A stretch of 64,000 bases of DNA from Melittangium boletus DSM 14713. Its GTDB lineage: Bacteria; Myxococcota; Myxococcia; Myxococcales; Myxococcaceae. Shown here piece by piece: positions 40,116 to 50,544 of the stretch. Each line of letters begins with the position of its first letter. Position 1 is the stretch's first letter. Where the stretch lies: the NCBI RefSeq assembly GCF_002305855.1, contig NZ_CP022163.1:2790292-2854291 (forward strand), written 5' to 3'. The notes under the pieces were generated by a model. That model did not search any database. It was not told the origin of the DNA and was given only the letters and a program-made list of their open reading frames with translations. A program made the position numbers and the translations under genes.

Positions 40116-40694
40116 ATGAAGCCACTCGAACACATGAGCGAAACTTCCGTTCCGGACAAGGACAAGAAGGCCCCGCTGGGCGAGGTCCTGGAGTTCATGC
40201 GCCTGCTGTGGGCGGTGGACCATGGCCTACAATCCACTTCCAAGCGCATGGAGTCCACGCTGGGCCTGACGGGACCCCAGCGGCTGGTGCTTCGGCTCGT
40301 GGGCCGCTTTCCCGGCATCACCGCCGGCCGGCTCGCGCAGATCATGCACGTGCACCCCAGCACGCTCACGGGCGTGCTCAAGCGCATGGAGAAGCGCGGG
40401 CTGCTCGAGCGCAAATCGGATCCGCTCGACGGGCGCAAGGCGCTCTTCGCCCTGACGGACCAGGGCCGCGCGATGGACGTGCCCGCCACGGGCACCGTGG
40501 AGTCCGCCGTGGAGCGGGTGCTCTCGCGGCTGACGCGGGTACGGCTGCAGAGCGCCCAGGAAGCGCTCACGGCGCTCGCCGAGGAACTGGGCGCGGCGGA
40601 GGCCACGGTGGACTACGGCCAGACGGCCGTGTCCCTCCCCAAGGAAGAAAACGGGGCGGCGCTCGCGGGCGAGTCCCCGTCCGCCACGCGCTGA
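40116..40694 (+). CDS. MarR-family transcriptional regulator
   Basis: This 192-residue protein has a winged helix at about 45-115: LGLTGPQRLVLRLVGRFPGI, TAGRLAQIMHVHPSTLTGVL, KRMEKRGLLERKSDPLDGRK, and the wing with ALFALTDQGRAM. Flanking helices give the dimer. It has a longer C-terminal tail than the typical MarR protein. ATG 40134 (MSETSVPD) is an alternative start. It is divergent from the methyltransferase. Confidence 0.92.
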   Translation: MKPLEHMSETSVPDKDKKAPLGEVLEFMRLLWAVDHGLQSTSKRMESTLGLTGPQRLVLRLVGRFPGITAGRLAQIMHVHPSTLTGVLKRMEKRGLLERKSDPLDGRKALFALTDQGRAMDVPATGTVESAVERVLSRLTRVRLQSAQEALTALAEELGAAEATVDYGQTAVSLPKEENGAALAGESPSATR

Positions 40695-40842
40695 ACGCCG
40701 CGAGCATCCAGCGGCGGACATGCGCGAGCCATGCCCGCCCGCTCGGAGAACGGAAGGACGCGTCACGACCCCGAGCCTGCTAGAGATCGGGAAATAGGCG
40801 ACCCCGCCGGGGGTTGCCACGCGACCGAGCGGACGTGACAGC

Positions 40843-43800
40843 GTGAACCTAGAATCCCAGACCCCAGGTCCCGAGCTTCCTCCCCCGTCGCCCCCCCCAC
40901 CCGTGCCGCCCGGGGTGTCGCCCCCACCGAGGACCCGGGCCGTGGAGCGGTTGCTCGGCGCCGTGCGCGCCCGCCAGCGCCGCCAGTTGTGGCTCCAGGG
41001 CGCGCTGCTGGGCATCGCGCTCGGCCTCGTGCTCGGGGTGGCGGGTGGCTTCCTGGGGCTCGTGTCGCCCACGGCGGGCCGGTGGCTGGTGATGCTCGCG
41101 CCCGTGGTGGGTGCGCTCCTGGCCGTGGGCTTCGGCGTGGGGTTGTCCCTGCGCACCGTGGGTGACGACGCGCGCACCGCGCGCCTCATCGGCGAGCGCC
41201 ACCCCGCGCTGTCCCTGGACGTGCTCGCCGCCGTGGAGCTGGAGCGCGACCGCCAGCCCGGCCACTCGGAACTCCTCGCGGACGCCTTCCTGCGGCAGAT
41301 GGACGCGCGCGCCGAGCGCGTGGACGTGGCCACGGTGGTGGACGGCCAGCGCCTCAAGCAGGCCGGACTCGTGCTGGGCGGCGTGGTGCTGGTGCTGGGA
41401 GTCCTGCTCGTGTTCGCGGGCTCGCGCTGGCGCGTGGGTTGGAACAAGGCGCTCGAGTCGATGAACCCCACCGCCCAGGCCGAGGTGCGCGAGCCCATCA
41501 CCGGGGACATCGAGCTGACGTACCGCTACCCGGCCTATACGGGCCTCGCCCCGCGCACCGTGCCGGGCACCAATGGCGAGGTGAGCGCTCCCGCCGGCAC
41601 CGAGGTCCAGCTCAAGACGCGCTCGGACCGGGAGGTGGAGCGCGCGGAGCTCGTCGTCAATGGCGAGACGCTGCCGCTCGTCGTCACCGGCAAGCGCGAG
41701 CTCACGGGCTCCTTCGTGGCGAAGAAGGCGGGCGGCTACCATTTCGTCTTCTACGGAAGTGGCCGCGCGGCGCTCGCCACCGGACCGGACATCCCGCTCA
41801 ACGTGGAGGTGGACACCCCGCCCCAGGTGCAGCTGCTCACGCCCGCCGCGGAGCTGGAGGTGGACCCTGGCCAGCAGGTGGTCCTCAAGTACGAGGCCAG
41901 CGACGACTACGGCCTGTCCGGCCTGGCGCTCGTCTACCGCATGCCCGGCGCCAAGGAGGAGTCGCGCGTGGCCCTGCCCCGGACGGATGGCCGCCGGGAC
42001 AAGAACACCTATACCTGGAGCCTCGACACGCTGAAGGCCCAGCCGGGCGATCGCATCTCCTATTACATCGAGGCAAGGGACAACGACGCGGTGGAGGGCC
42101 CCAAGCGGGGCGTGAGCCGCACCCAGGTGCTGCGCATCTACAGCGCCGCCGAGCACCTGCGCGCCGCGCTGCAGAAGGCCGAGGCCCTGTGGGGCCGCCT
42201 GGTGGACCACCTGGCGGACCGGTTGGAAGGCCCGGAGCGCGAGAAGGTGAAGGACGCGCAGAAAGTGGCCTCCGCCCAGTCGGTGGACACCAGCGGCCTG
42301 TCCCTGGTGGCCGACATGCGCGCGCTCGCCCAGGAGCTGAGCCGCGAGCGCGACACGCCCAACGAGCTCGTCACCGCGCTGGCCAACATCGCCGACAAGG
42401 TGGGCCAGCGCGTGCGCGCCACGTCCGACTTCCGCCGCGTCTACCTGCGCACCCAGCAGCGCCACGTGGGCAATGACTTCGGCACCGGGCCGCGCCTGAG
42501 CGCGCTGGTGACCGAGGAAATCAACGAGGTGGAAAAGGACGTGCTCTACCTCGAGTCGCTCCTGGACCGGCAGAAGCTCGAGGCCCTGCAGGAGCTGGCC
42601 AAGCAGCTCGCCAACGAGCGGCGGGAACTCGCGCGCCTCATCGAGGACTACAAGGCCAACCCCGACGAGCAGACGCGCGAGCAGGTGATGCAGCGGATCC
42701 AGGAGATGCGCGGGCGCATCCAGGAGCTGATGCAGCGCATGGCCGAGCTGCGCCAGGGCATCCGCGACGAGCACCTCAACGCCGAGGCCCTTCAGGACAT
42801 GATGAAGGACCAGGACATGACGAGCGCGCTCGACGACGTGGAGCGGCTCATGCGCGAGGGCAAGACGGACGAGGCGCTGGCCAAGCTGCAGGAGCTGTCC
42901 ATGCAGATGGACGACATGCTCAACGGCCTCAATGACGCCGAGGAGGAGTTCGGCGGCGAGCAGTACCCGGAGCTGTCGCAGAAGTTCAGCCAGTTCATGG
43001 GAGACCTGGAGAAGACGGCCCAGGAGCAGAAGCGCGTGGCCGACGCCACCCAGGCCATCCGAGACCAGGCGCGCAAGCAGAACCAGGACCGGCTCAGCGA
43101 GCGCGGCAAGGCCATGAAGGATGAACTCCAGCGTCAGCTCGAGCAGGTGCAGAAGAACTACCGGGAGCTGCGCGAGGATCAGCTCAGCAGCCGCGCCTCG
43201 CGGCCCCTGGAGGAGGCGCAGGCGGAGCTGGAGAACGCGCGCAACGCCCTCAAGGTGGACGACTTCGATCTGGCCGCCGAGGCCACCCAGCGCGCCTCCG
43301 AGGCCGCCCAGCAACTGGCCAGCTACGGCGAGCAGCAGCGCTCCCTGGACGAGATGTACGGCAACCCGCCCGATGTGCGCCGCCAGTCCGCGCAGCTCGC
43401 CGAGCAGTTGGAGAAGGACGCGCGCACGGTGGAGGACGCCAACCGCAAGCTCCAGTCGCTCTTTCCGCCCCCCGGCTCGCAGCTCAGCCCCCAGGAGAAG
43501 CAGCAGTTGCAGGAGCTGGCCGAGGAGCAGCAGGGCCTGGAGCAGCAGGCCAAGGGCTTGCGCCAGCAGATGCAGGAGATGGAGCAGATGGCGCCCCTCT
43601 TCGGCCAGGAGGCCGGCGAGCAGATGGAGGAGATCGGCCGGCGCATGGGCGAGGCCGCCCAGCGCATGCAGGGCAAGGACGCCAACCGGGGCCACGGCGA
43701 GCAGCAGGCGGCGCTCGAGGGGCTGCGACAGTTCCAGCAGCAGATGAAGGAAAGCCAGCGCGGCAAGGGCAAGGGCCGCGGACTGCCCCTGCCCATGGGC

Positions 43801-43977
43801 ATGGGTCGAGGCCAGGGCAACGGGCAGGATCCCCGCGAGAAGGTGGAGATCCCCGACGAGGAGGCCTACCAGGCGCCCAAGGAGTTCCGGAAGGATCTGC
43901 TCGACGCCATGAAGGAAGGCACGCCGGAGAAGTACCGGGATCAGGTGAAGCGCTACTACGAGGAGCTGGTGAAGTGA
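40843..43977 (+). CDS. large DUF4175-like membrane protein with coiled coils
   Basis: This 1044-residue protein starts with GTG. It has a Pro-rich N-terminus, two spans near 55-115 and one near 170-195, an outside beta-rich region (about 200-440), then about 550 residues of highly charged helices rich in Gln, Glu and Arg (for example [20 protein letters not shown]) that form coiled coil. The order matches the DUF4175 family of long Proteobacteria membrane proteins. Its stop overlaps the next gene (GTGA), so the gluzincin-TPR protein is a likely partner. Role unknown; a scaffold of the envelope is plausible. Confidence 0.82.
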   Translation: MNLESQTPGPELPPPSPPPPVPPGVSPPPRTRAVERLLGAVRARQRRQLWLQGALLGIALGLVLGVAGGFLGLVSPTAGRWLVMLAPVVGALLAVGFGVGLSLRTVGDDARTARLIGERHPALSLDVLAAVELERDRQPGHSELLADAFLRQMDARAERVDVATVVDGQRLKQAGLVLGGVVLVLGVLLVFAGSRWRVGWNKALESMNPTAQAEVREPITGDIELTYRYPAYTGLAPRTVPGTNGEVSAPAGTEVQLKTRSDREVERAELVVNGETLPLVVTGKRELTGSFVAKKAGGYHFVFYGSGRAALATGPDIPLNVEVDTPPQVQLLTPAAELEVDPGQQVVLKYEASDDYGLSGLALVYRMPGAKEESRVALPRTDGRRDKNTYTWSLDTLKAQPGDRISYYIEARDNDAVEGPKRGVSRTQVLRIYSAAEHLRAALQKAEALWGRLVDHLADRLEGPEREKVKDAQKVASAQSVDTSGLSLVADMRALAQELSRERDTPNELVTALANIADKVGQRVRATSDFRRVYLRTQQRHVGNDFGTGPRLSALVTEEINEVEKDVLYLESLLDRQKLEALQELAKQLANERRELARLIEDYKANPDEQTREQVMQRIQEMRGRIQELMQRMAELRQGIRDEHLNAEALQDMMKDQDMTSALDDVERLMREGKTDEALAKLQELSMQMDDMLNGLNDAEEEFGGEQYPELSQKFSQFMGDLEKTAQEQKRVADATQAIRDQARKQNQDRLSERGKAMKDELQRQLEQVQKNYRELREDQLSSRASRPLEEAQAELENARNALKVDDFDLAAEATQRASEAAQQLASYGEQQRSLDEMYGNPPDVRRQSAQLAEQLEKDARTVEDANRKLQSLFPPPGSQLSPQEKQQLQELAEEQQGLEQQAKGLRQQMQEMEQMAPLFGQEAGEQMEEIGRRMGEAAQRMQGKDANRGHGEQQAALEGLRQFQQQMKESQRGKGKGRGLPLPMGMGRGQGNGQDPREKVEIPDEEAYQAPKEFRKDLLDAMKEGTPEKYRDQVKRYYEELVK

Positions 43978-45710
43978 TGACGCGAATCGCGAGCCCCCTT
44001 CTCGTCCTCGCGCTCCTGTTCGCCCCGGCCGTCCGGGCCGACCTGAGCAAGGCCGAGGTCAAGGAGCGGCTGACCAAGGTGGAGACGGCGCTGGACGGCT
44101 GGGACTTGTCCGGCGCGCGGAGGGAGCTGGGAGAACTCGAGGCCCAGGTGCCCAACGACATCGAGCCGCTCAAGTACTACCAGGCCCGGGTGTCCTTCGA
44201 GGAAAACAAGTACGAGGACGCCGTGGAGCTGTTCCAGGCCGCGGGCATCGAGGACAAGCCGGGCAGCTACCTGCGCCTGGCCAAGGACACGCGCGGCATC
44301 GTCAAGGACCACGCCCACACGGACAGCGAGCACTTCGCCTTCTACTACCCCAAGGGCAAGGACGAGGTGCTGGCGCCCTACGCCCTGGAGACGCTCGAGT
44401 CCATCCACCGGGCGCTCGCCGAGGACCTGGGCTACCGCCCTCCGGGGAAGATCCGCGTGGAGGTGGTCAACAACGCGCGCGAGCTGTCCAAGGTGAGCAC
44501 CCTCACCTACCCGCAGATTCAAACCACCGGCACCATCGCCATCTGCAAGTTCAACAAGCTCATGGTGACGAGCCCCAAGGCCGTGGCGCGCGGCTACGAC
44601 TGGCAGGACACGCTCGCGCACGAGTACATCCACCTGGTCGTCAGCCAGATGAGCCACAACACCGTGCCCATCTGGTTGCACGAGGGCCTGGCCAAGTACC
44701 TGGAGTCGCGCTGGCGCGGCAAGCCGGGCATGGCCATGACGCCCTCCACGCTCGCCCTGCTCGGGCGGCGGGTGAAGGAGGACAATCTCATTCCCTTCGA
44801 GAAGATGCACCCCTCCATCGCCATGCTCCCCACGGCCGAGGACGCCGCCACCGCCTTCGCCGAGGTCTACTTCGCCATCGACTACGTCTACTCCATCCGT
44901 GGCAACCAGGGCCTGCGCGACATCATCCTCGGCCTGCGCGATGGCAAGACGGACAGGAAGTCCGTGGAGGGCGCCACCGGCCTCTCCTTCGCCCAGTTCG
45001 AGAAGAACTGGCTCGCCCACATCAAGCAGCAGCCCTTCCCCCCGGAGCTGCTGCCGCGCGAGGAGGTCGTGCTGAAGGAAGACGCCCAACCTCCGGACGA
45101 GAAGAAGAAGGGACGGGAGATCTCCTTCGGAGACTTCGCCGAGGTGACCGAGGTGCCCGCGCGCAAGTTCGCGCACCTGGGCGAGCTGATGCGCGAGCGC
45201 AACCGCATCCGCGCCGCCGCCGAGGAGTACGCCAAGGCGCACAAGCTGGTGGGCGACAAGTACGAGTCCGTGTCCAACAAGTACGCGCTCGCGCTGCTGG
45301 AGCTGCGGCGCCTGGACGAAGCCGAGCAGGTGCTGCGCGGCTCCCTGCGCGTGCACCCGGGCTCGCCGAGCACCAGCGTGCACCTGGGCCGCATCCTCCT
45401 GCACCGCAAGGACTACCCCAAGGCCAAGCAGGCCTACCTGGACGCGCTCGCCGCGGATCCGTTCGATCCGGAGATCCACATCGCGCTCACGCGCATCCAC
45501 GGCTCGCTCGGGGAGACGGCGCTCGTCACCCGCGCCAAGGCGGCGAGCGCGGTGCTCACCGGCCTCAAGCCCGAGGACGTGGAGCAGGTGGCGCGCGACT
45601 TCCTGCGCGAGGACTCGGAGCTCGTCGGCGGAGGGGACGTCGAGGCCCAGGACGACGCGGCCCCGAAGCCGGCCGCACCCGAGGCGAAGCGGAAAGACGG
45701 CGGGCCCTGA
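43974..45710 (+). CDS. exported gluzincin peptidase (MA-like) with TPR repeats
   Basis: This 578-residue protein has a signal peptide ([20 protein letters not shown]). A short TPR-like part follows, then a peptidase MA-like domain (about 115-345): zinc ligands in [12 protein letters not shown] and the downstream glutamate region [19 protein letters not shown] helices come after (about 400-545: [40 protein letters not shown]). The GTG overlaps the previous stop; ATG 43977 is next. With the DUF4175-like protein it makes a two-gene envelope unit. Substrate unknown. Confidence 0.85.
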   Translation: MMTRIASPLLVLALLFAPAVRADLSKAEVKERLTKVETALDGWDLSGARRELGELEAQVPNDIEPLKYYQARVSFEENKYEDAVELFQAAGIEDKPGSYLRLAKDTRGIVKDHAHTDSEHFAFYYPKGKDEVLAPYALETLESIHRALAEDLGYRPPGKIRVEVVNNARELSKVSTLTYPQIQTTGTIAICKFNKLMVTSPKAVARGYDWQDTLAHEYIHLVVSQMSHNTVPIWLHEGLAKYLESRWRGKPGMAMTPSTLALLGRRVKEDNLIPFEKMHPSIAMLPTAEDAATAFAEVYFAIDYVYSIRGNQGLRDIILGLRDGKTDRKSVEGATGLSFAQFEKNWLAHIKQQPFPPELLPREEVVLKEDAQPPDEKKKGREISFGDFAEVTEVPARKFAHLGELMRERNRIRAAAEEYAKAHKLVGDKYESVSNKYALALLELRRLDEAEQVLRGSLRVHPGSPSTSVHLGRILLHRKDYPKAKQAYLDALAADPFDPEIHIALTRIHGSLGETALVTRAKAASAVLTGLKPEDVEQVARDFLREDSELVGGGDVEAQDDAAPKPAAPEAKRKDGGP

Positions 45711-45835
45711 CGGCCCCCGCTGACACGCTTCACTCTTTCCTGCGGCGAGACACGGCCTGGGTTAGTTACCGACGACGCGGGGCCCCTCGGGTGTCCCGCC
45801 CGCTGCGTCTTTCCCCTTTTCCAGAGAATCCTCCC

Positions 45836-46885
45836 ATGCCGACCGTCCAAGCCTACGCCGCTCCGAGCGCCAAGGCCCCCCTCGCCCCGTTCTCCTTCGA
45901 GCGCCGGGAGCCGGGTCCCCACGACGTCCTCATCGACATCCTCTACTGCGGCGTATGCCATTCGGACATCCACTCGGCGCGCGGCGAGTGGGGGCCCCAT
46001 GGGCTGTACCCCATGGTGCCGGGCCACGAGATCGTCGGGAAGGTCGCCCAGGTGGGCGGCTCCGTCACGAAGTACAAGGTCGGTGACTCCGTCGGTGTGG
46101 GCTGCTTCGTGGACTCGTGCCGCGAGTGTGGCCAGTGCCACGCGGGCGAGGAGCAGTTCTGTGACCGCGGCATGGTGGGCACCTACAACGCCAAGGATCG
46201 CCACGGCGCCGTGACGCAGGGTGGCTACTCCACCCGCATCACCGTGGACGAGAACTACGTGCTGCGCATCCCGGAGTCCCTTCCGCTCGACCGGGCCGCG
46301 CCGCTCTTGTGCGCGGGCATCACCACCTACTCCCCCCTGCGCCACTTCGGCGTGAAGAAGGGCGACAAGGTCGCCGTGGTGGGCCTGGGCGGCCTGGGCC
46401 ACATGGGCGTGAAGCTCGCCAAGAAGATGGGCGCCGAGGTCACCGTGCTGAGCACCTCGCCCTCCAAGAAGGACGACGCCCTCGCCCTGGGTGCCCACCA
46501 CTTCGCGGCCACGTCGGACAAGGCGACCTTCAAGCAGCTCGCCGGGAGCTTCGACTTCATCCTCGACACCGTCTCCGCCCAGCACGACTACAACGCCTAC
46601 CTCAACCTCCTGAAGGTGGACGGCACCATGGTGCTCGTGGGCATGCCCGAGCATCCCTCCCCGCTCTCCGCCGCGCCGCTCGTCATGCGCCGGCGCAAGC
46701 TCGCGGGCTCGCTCATCGGTGGCATCCGCGAGACCCAGGAGATGCTCGACTTCTGCGCCGAGCACAACGTGACCTCGGACATCGAGGTCATCCCCATCCA
46801 GAAGATCAACGAGGCCTACGAGCGGATGCTCAAGGGTGACGTGCGCTACCGCTTCGTCATCGACACCGCCAGCCTGCGGAAGTGA
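45836..46885 (+). CDS. NAD(P)-dependent alcohol dehydrogenase, YahK/CAD type
   Basis: This 349-residue zinc-dependent medium-chain dehydrogenase has the catalytic zinc ligands in CGVCHSDIH and PGHEIVG, structural zinc cysteines in [15 protein letters not shown], and the nucleotide fold [20 protein letters not shown] followed by [10 protein letters not shown]. The serine in the latter usually signals NADP preference. It acts on aldehydes broadly. A 125-bp gap separates it from the preceding gene, so it probably has its own promoter. Confidence 0.93.
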   Translation: MPTVQAYAAPSAKAPLAPFSFERREPGPHDVLIDILYCGVCHSDIHSARGEWGPHGLYPMVPGHEIVGKVAQVGGSVTKYKVGDSVGVGCFVDSCRECGQCHAGEEQFCDRGMVGTYNAKDRHGAVTQGGYSTRITVDENYVLRIPESLPLDRAAPLLCAGITTYSPLRHFGVKKGDKVAVVGLGGLGHMGVKLAKKMGAEVTVLSTSPSKKDDALALGAHHFAATSDKATFKQLAGSFDFILDTVSAQHDYNAYLNLLKVDGTMVLVGMPEHPSPLSAAPLVMRRRKLAGSLIGGIRETQEMLDFCAEHNVTSDIEVIPIQKINEAYERMLKGDVRYRFVIDTASLRK

Positions 46886-46935
46886 GTCCGGGCGCGCGCT
46901 GAGCCGGGGTATCCTCTCCGCGAGGAGAGGCCCCC

Positions 46936-47967
46936 GTGATCAAGAAGACGACCGAGCGAGTGGTGAAGTGCCCCCAGTGCCTGGCACCGCTCTCGCCCAA
47001 GCACTTCGCCGCCTCGATCGTCTGTGACTACTGCGGCACCGCCGTGCAGTTGGATCCCACGGCCGTTCATGCCGAGCGCTTCCAGCGGGCGTTGAAGGAG
47101 TGGAACGACCCCGGGACGCACGGGTACGAGACGTGGTGGAGTCTGGAAAAGAGCCACTGGGCTCCCGGGCCCCTGCTCGCCCGGGGGGACATGACGGACG
47201 TCTACGCCGCCGAGCGGGCGCGCACGCCCACCGAGCGCGTCGTGATGAAGGTGCTGCGCGACCCGGCGCACCTGCCCCTCTTCGAGCACGAGTGGCAGGT
47301 GCTGCGCGACCTCCAGGCGAGTGAGGCGAACGGAGCGCCCACCTTCGCCGCGCTCCTGCCGCGGCCGGTGACGCGGGGCGTGCTGCGCTCGGGGCCCTTC
47401 GTGGACCACTCCGCCATGGTGCTGCGCTGGCCCTCCGGCTTCCTCCACACCTTCGAGGACGTCCGCCGGGCCTACCCCTCGGGCGTGCCCGCCCAGACCA
47501 CCGTCTGGATGTGGCGGCGCATCCTCGAGTCCCTCTCGTTCATCCACCGCTCGGGCTATGTGCATGGGGCGGTGCTGCCCCCCCATCTGCTCATCCAACA
47601 GGGAGAGCATGGCCTGCGGCTGCTGGGCTTCTCCTGCGCGGAGCGCATCGGCCTGCCCCTGCGCGCCTTCCATCCGTACTACCAATCGTTCTACCCCGGC
47701 GGCGTCCTGGCCACGCGGCGGCTCCAGGTCGAGGACGACCTGCGGATGAGCGCCCTGTGCATCATCTCCCTGCTCGGAGGAGACCCCGAGCGGGGCACCG
47801 TCCCCGGCTCCGTGCCCGCGCCCCTGGCCCTGCTCCTGCGGCAGGTGGGCGTCGGAGAGCACGTGCACGGCAACGGGGACATGGCCTGGACACTTCGCGA
47901 GCGCGTTGGTGAAGTGGGCACCGCGGTCTTCGGTCCCCCGAGCTTCCAACCGCTCGTGATGCCGTGA
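46936..47967 (+). CDS. zinc-ribbon protein with Ser/Thr pseudokinase domain
   Basis: This 343-residue protein starts with GTG behind GGAGAGG. An N-terminal zinc ribbon (KCPQC ... VCDYCG, about 12-33) is followed by a kinase fold (about 70-300). The beta-3 lysine seems present (VVMKVLRD), but the Gly-rich loop is lost (LLARGDMTDVYAAERA), the catalytic HRD Asp is replaced (YVHGAVLPPHLLIQ) and DFG reads GFS (LLGFSCAERI). It is therefore likely catalytically dead and a scaffold. It leads a three-gene cassette with vWA and PurA-like proteins, 37 bp before the vWA gene. Zinc-ribbon kinases paired with vWA proteins occur in TerY-type systems. Confidence 0.78.
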   Translation: MIKKTTERVVKCPQCLAPLSPKHFAASIVCDYCGTAVQLDPTAVHAERFQRALKEWNDPGTHGYETWWSLEKSHWAPGPLLARGDMTDVYAAERARTPTERVVMKVLRDPAHLPLFEHEWQVLRDLQASEANGAPTFAALLPRPVTRGVLRSGPFVDHSAMVLRWPSGFLHTFEDVRRAYPSGVPAQTTVWMWRRILESLSFIHRSGYVHGAVLPPHLLIQQGEHGLRLLGFSCAERIGLPLRAFHPYYQSFYPGGVLATRRLQVEDDLRMSALCIISLLGGDPERGTVPGSVPAPLALLLRQVGVGEHVHGNGDMAWTLRERVGEVGTAVFGPPSFQPLVMP

Positions 47968-48004
47968 GGCGAGGGCCCACCGTCCAGACGAAGGAGCACC
48001 CACC

Positions 48005-48976
48005 ATGGGGTACGGCAACTACAGCAGCCAGGCGCACGAAGCCATCGTGCAGAAGCGCGCGACGGAGCCCGCCAGGGAAGTCTTCCAGCAGACGGGCTGC
48101 CACCCGCTGATGAACCCCAAGGGGCTGCGCCTGCGCGAGTCGCGCGACAGCGAGGAGCATCCGAATTCCCTGGGCATCGTCTTCGCGTTGGACGTCACCG
48201 GCTCCATGGGGAGCATCCCCAAGGCCATGGCCACGAAGATGCTGCCCAAGTTCATGAAGATCCTCACCGACTGCCACGTGAAGGATCCCCAGTTGCTCTT
48301 CATGGCCGTGGGCGACGCGACGAGCGACGAGGCCCCCCTGCAGATGGGCCAGTTCGAGTCCACCGCCCAGCTGATGGACCAGTGGCTCACCTGGAGCTAC
48401 CTGGAGGGCCACGGCGGCGGCAATGGCCACGAGAGCTACGAGCTCGCGCTCTACACGCTGGCCCAGCACACGGAGATGGACTGCTGGGAGAAGCGCAAGA
48501 AGAAGGGCTACGTCTTCATGACGGGAGATGAGCTGCCCTTCCCCTCCCTGTCCAAGCACGTCGTCGAGGGCATCATCGGAGACCGGCTCGATCAGGATCT
48601 GACGGTGGAGGAGATCGTCGCCGAGCTGCAGAAGACCTTCGTGCCCTTCTTCGTCATCCCGGACCAGAAGCGCCGCGCGAATTGCGAGGAGCGGTGGCGC
48701 GAGCTGCTCGGCGACCACGTGCTGTGCATGAACAACGCCCAGGACATCTGCTACGTGAGCGCGGGCGCCGTCTGTCTGTACGAGGGCCTGGTGCCGGACA
48801 TCGACGCGCTGGGCCGCGTCTTCAAGGACATGGGCCTGGAGTATGGCGACCTGAGCTCGGTGCTCCGCGCGCTCACGCCCCTGGCGGAGGCGCTCGGACG
48901 CACGGGGGGACCCGCGATGCGCGGCACCAAGGCGTCCGAGAGCGTCGTCGGCCGGATCGTCCAGCTCTTCAAATGA
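48005..48976 (+). CDS. vWA-domain protein (TerY-like)
   Basis: This 323-residue cytoplasmic protein has a von Willebrand A fold. The metal-site start is VFALDVTGSMGSIPKAM (a DxTGS form of DxSxS). FMAVGDATSDE follows, and GGGNGHESYELALYTLAQHT and YVFMTGDELPF give the rest of the metal site. An N-terminal 50-residue part and a C-terminal helical tail complete it. AGGAG lies seven bases before the ATG; the stop overlaps the PurA-like ATG. As the metal-dependent adhesion module it would join the pseudokinase to another partner. Confidence 0.85.
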   Translation: MGYGNYSSQAHEAIVQKRATEPAREVFQQTGCHPLMNPKGLRLRESRDSEEHPNSLGIVFALDVTGSMGSIPKAMATKMLPKFMKILTDCHVKDPQLLFMAVGDATSDEAPLQMGQFESTAQLMDQWLTWSYLEGHGGGNGHESYELALYTLAQHTEMDCWEKRKKKGYVFMTGDELPFPSLSKHVVEGIIGDRLDQDLTVEEIVAELQKTFVPFFVIPDQKRRANCEERWRELLGDHVLCMNNAQDICYVSAGAVCLYEGLVPDIDALGRVFKDMGLEYGDLSSVLRALTPLAEALGRTGGPAMRGTKASESVVGRIVQLFK

Positions 48977-50298
48977 AGGGGCCTCGCGAGGGGCGGCGCG
49001 TCTCCATCGTCGTGGACCTCGGCTTCGGGGACGCGGGCAAGGGGCTGCTGACCGACTTCCTCGTGCGGCGGGACGGGGCGGGCCTGGTGGTGCGCTACAA
49101 CGGCGGCGCCCAGGCCGGCCACAACGTCGTCACCCCCGAGGGACGGCATCACACCTTCGCCCAGTTCGGCGCGGGCTCGTTCGTCCCGGGGGTGCGCACG
49201 TTCCTCGCCCACCCCTTCGTCCTGCATCCCACCGCGCTCCTGGTGGAAGGCGAGGTGCTGCGCGCCCGGGGCGTGGACGACGTCTTCGAGCGCCTGCGGC
49301 TGAGCGAGCGCGCGCGCGTCATCACCCCCTTTCATCAAGCCATGAACCGCCTGCGAGAGCTCGCGCGCGGAGACGCACGGCACGGCTCGTGCGGCGTCGG
49401 CGTGGGCGAAACGGTCCGGGACGCGCTCGACTTCCCCGAGGACACGGTGCTCGCCGGAGACTTGAGGGACATTCCCCGGCTCACGCGCAAGCTGCGGCGC
49501 ATCCGCGAGCGCAAACACGAGGAGCTGCGCGCGCTCCCCCTCCCCGACACCGAGCCCGTCCAACGCGAGCGCTCCCTGTTCGAGTTCGAGGGCGTCATCG
49601 AGACCTGGCTCGAGCGGGCGGCGCGGGTGGTGACACTCGGGCTGGTGGTGCCGGACACGACGCTCGGCGCGTGGATGCGGGACACCTCCACCACGGTGTT
49701 CGAGGGCGCCCAAGGCGTCCTGCTCGACGAGTGGCGGGGCTTCCATCCCTTCACCACCTGGTCCCGCTGCACCGCGGACAACGCCCTGGAGCTGATCGCC
49801 GACAGCGGCGTGGACGCCGAGGTGCGGCGGGTGGGCGTGCTGCGCAGCCACGGGGTCCGCCATGGCGCGGGCCCCTTGCCCACGGAGACTGGGGAATTGC
49901 GCCCGCTCGTCTCCGAGCACAACGCCCCCAATGACTGGCAGGGCCGCGTGCGCTACGGCTGGTTCGACGCGGTGCTCGCCCGCTACGCGCTCGACGTGGT
50001 GGGCGGCGTGGACGAGCTCGCCCTCACCCACGTGGATCTGCTCGCGCGGCTGCGCACCTGGAAGGCCGCCGCGAGCTACCAGGGCGGGAGCCTCACGCGC
50101 CTCACGCTCGCGCCCTCCCCCTCGCTCGAACACCAGGAACGGCTCACGCGGCTGCTGCTGGAGACAGTCCCCACATTCGAGGAGCGCGAGCCCCACGAAG
50201 CGCGGGTCCTGGGACACATCGAACAACTCCTGGGCCGCGCCGTGAATTGGTTATCGCGAGGTCCACGGGCGGAGGACGTCTCCCGCCATCACCCATGA
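48973..50298 (+). CDS. divergent adenylosuccinate synthetase paralogue
   Basis: This 441-residue protein is clearly PurA-like. The P-loop reads LGFGDAGKGLLTD (canonical WGDEGKGK), then RYNGGAQAGHN keeps the catalytic His. FEGAQGVLLDE, RHGAGPLPTE and RVRYGWFDAV match PurA. The IMP region departs (TWSRCTADN instead of TSSNTTAGG), and the guanine-reading TKLD is THVD. The Glu-to-Ala change in the P-loop and these changes argue against ordinary AMP synthesis. It overlaps the vWA gene (ATGA), so it belongs to the cassette. Phage PurZ shows that PurA paralogues can acquire new nucleotide products. The real purA should be elsewhere in the genome. Confidence 0.82.
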   Translation: MKGPREGRRVSIVVDLGFGDAGKGLLTDFLVRRDGAGLVVRYNGGAQAGHNVVTPEGRHHTFAQFGAGSFVPGVRTFLAHPFVLHPTALLVEGEVLRARGVDDVFERLRLSERARVITPFHQAMNRLRELARGDARHGSCGVGVGETVRDALDFPEDTVLAGDLRDIPRLTRKLRRIRERKHEELRALPLPDTEPVQRERSLFEFEGVIETWLERAARVVTLGLVVPDTTLGAWMRDTSTTVFEGAQGVLLDEWRGFHPFTTWSRCTADNALELIADSGVDAEVRRVGVLRSHGVRHGAGPLPTETGELRPLVSEHNAPNDWQGRVRYGWFDAVLARYALDVVGGVDELALTHVDLLARLRTWKAAASYQGGSLTRLTLAPSPSLEHQERLTRLLLETVPTFEEREPHEARVLGHIEQLLGRAVNWLSRGPRAEDVSRHHP

Positions 50299-50446
50299 CC
50301 TTCGGGGCTGTATCCCATCCGACAGGGATATCACCCCTCGGCCTTCACGGACAAATCCGACAATTCCAACCTATCCAGGGGTCATAGGTTATCCAGGGAT
50401 GTCTCGTTCATAGTGCCTTCGCCTCCCCAGCAAGCCGTCCCCGCCG

Positions 50447-50500
50447 CCCCCCCCCCCCCGAACGGCCCCCCGGGAGCGCGATCACTCGCGCTCCCGGGGG
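50447..50500. repeat. 13-base C tract followed by a 15-bp perfect hairpin
   Basis: A run of 13 Cs (50447-50459) precedes a perfect stem CCCCCGGGAGCGCGA (50467-50481) / TCGCGCTCCCGGGGG with a TCAC loop. It lies between convergent ends of the PurA-like gene and ugd, so a bidirectional terminator is plausible, although no T-run follows. The 50299-50544 gap holds nothing else recognisable. Confidence 0.65.
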
Positions 50501-50544
50501 TGCGGCATCATGGGCGTGCGGACCTTCGCCGCGTTCGGGTGGGA

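Noticed and set aside
40849..43695. A 948-codon open frame opposite the DUF4175-like gene
   Set aside because: Leu/His/Ala-rich antisense translation of the helical coiled-coil region; no signal, motif or ribosome site, while the plus-strand protein fits a known family.
43956..45500. A 514-codon open frame opposite the gluzincin-TPR gene
   Set aside because: Antisense shadow with no recognisable domain; the plus-strand HEYIH protein explains the frame bias.
48973..50298. Calling this gene the housekeeping purA
   Set aside because: Key P-loop and base-recognition residues differ from canonical PurA, and the gene overlaps a vWA gene in a non-metabolic cassette.
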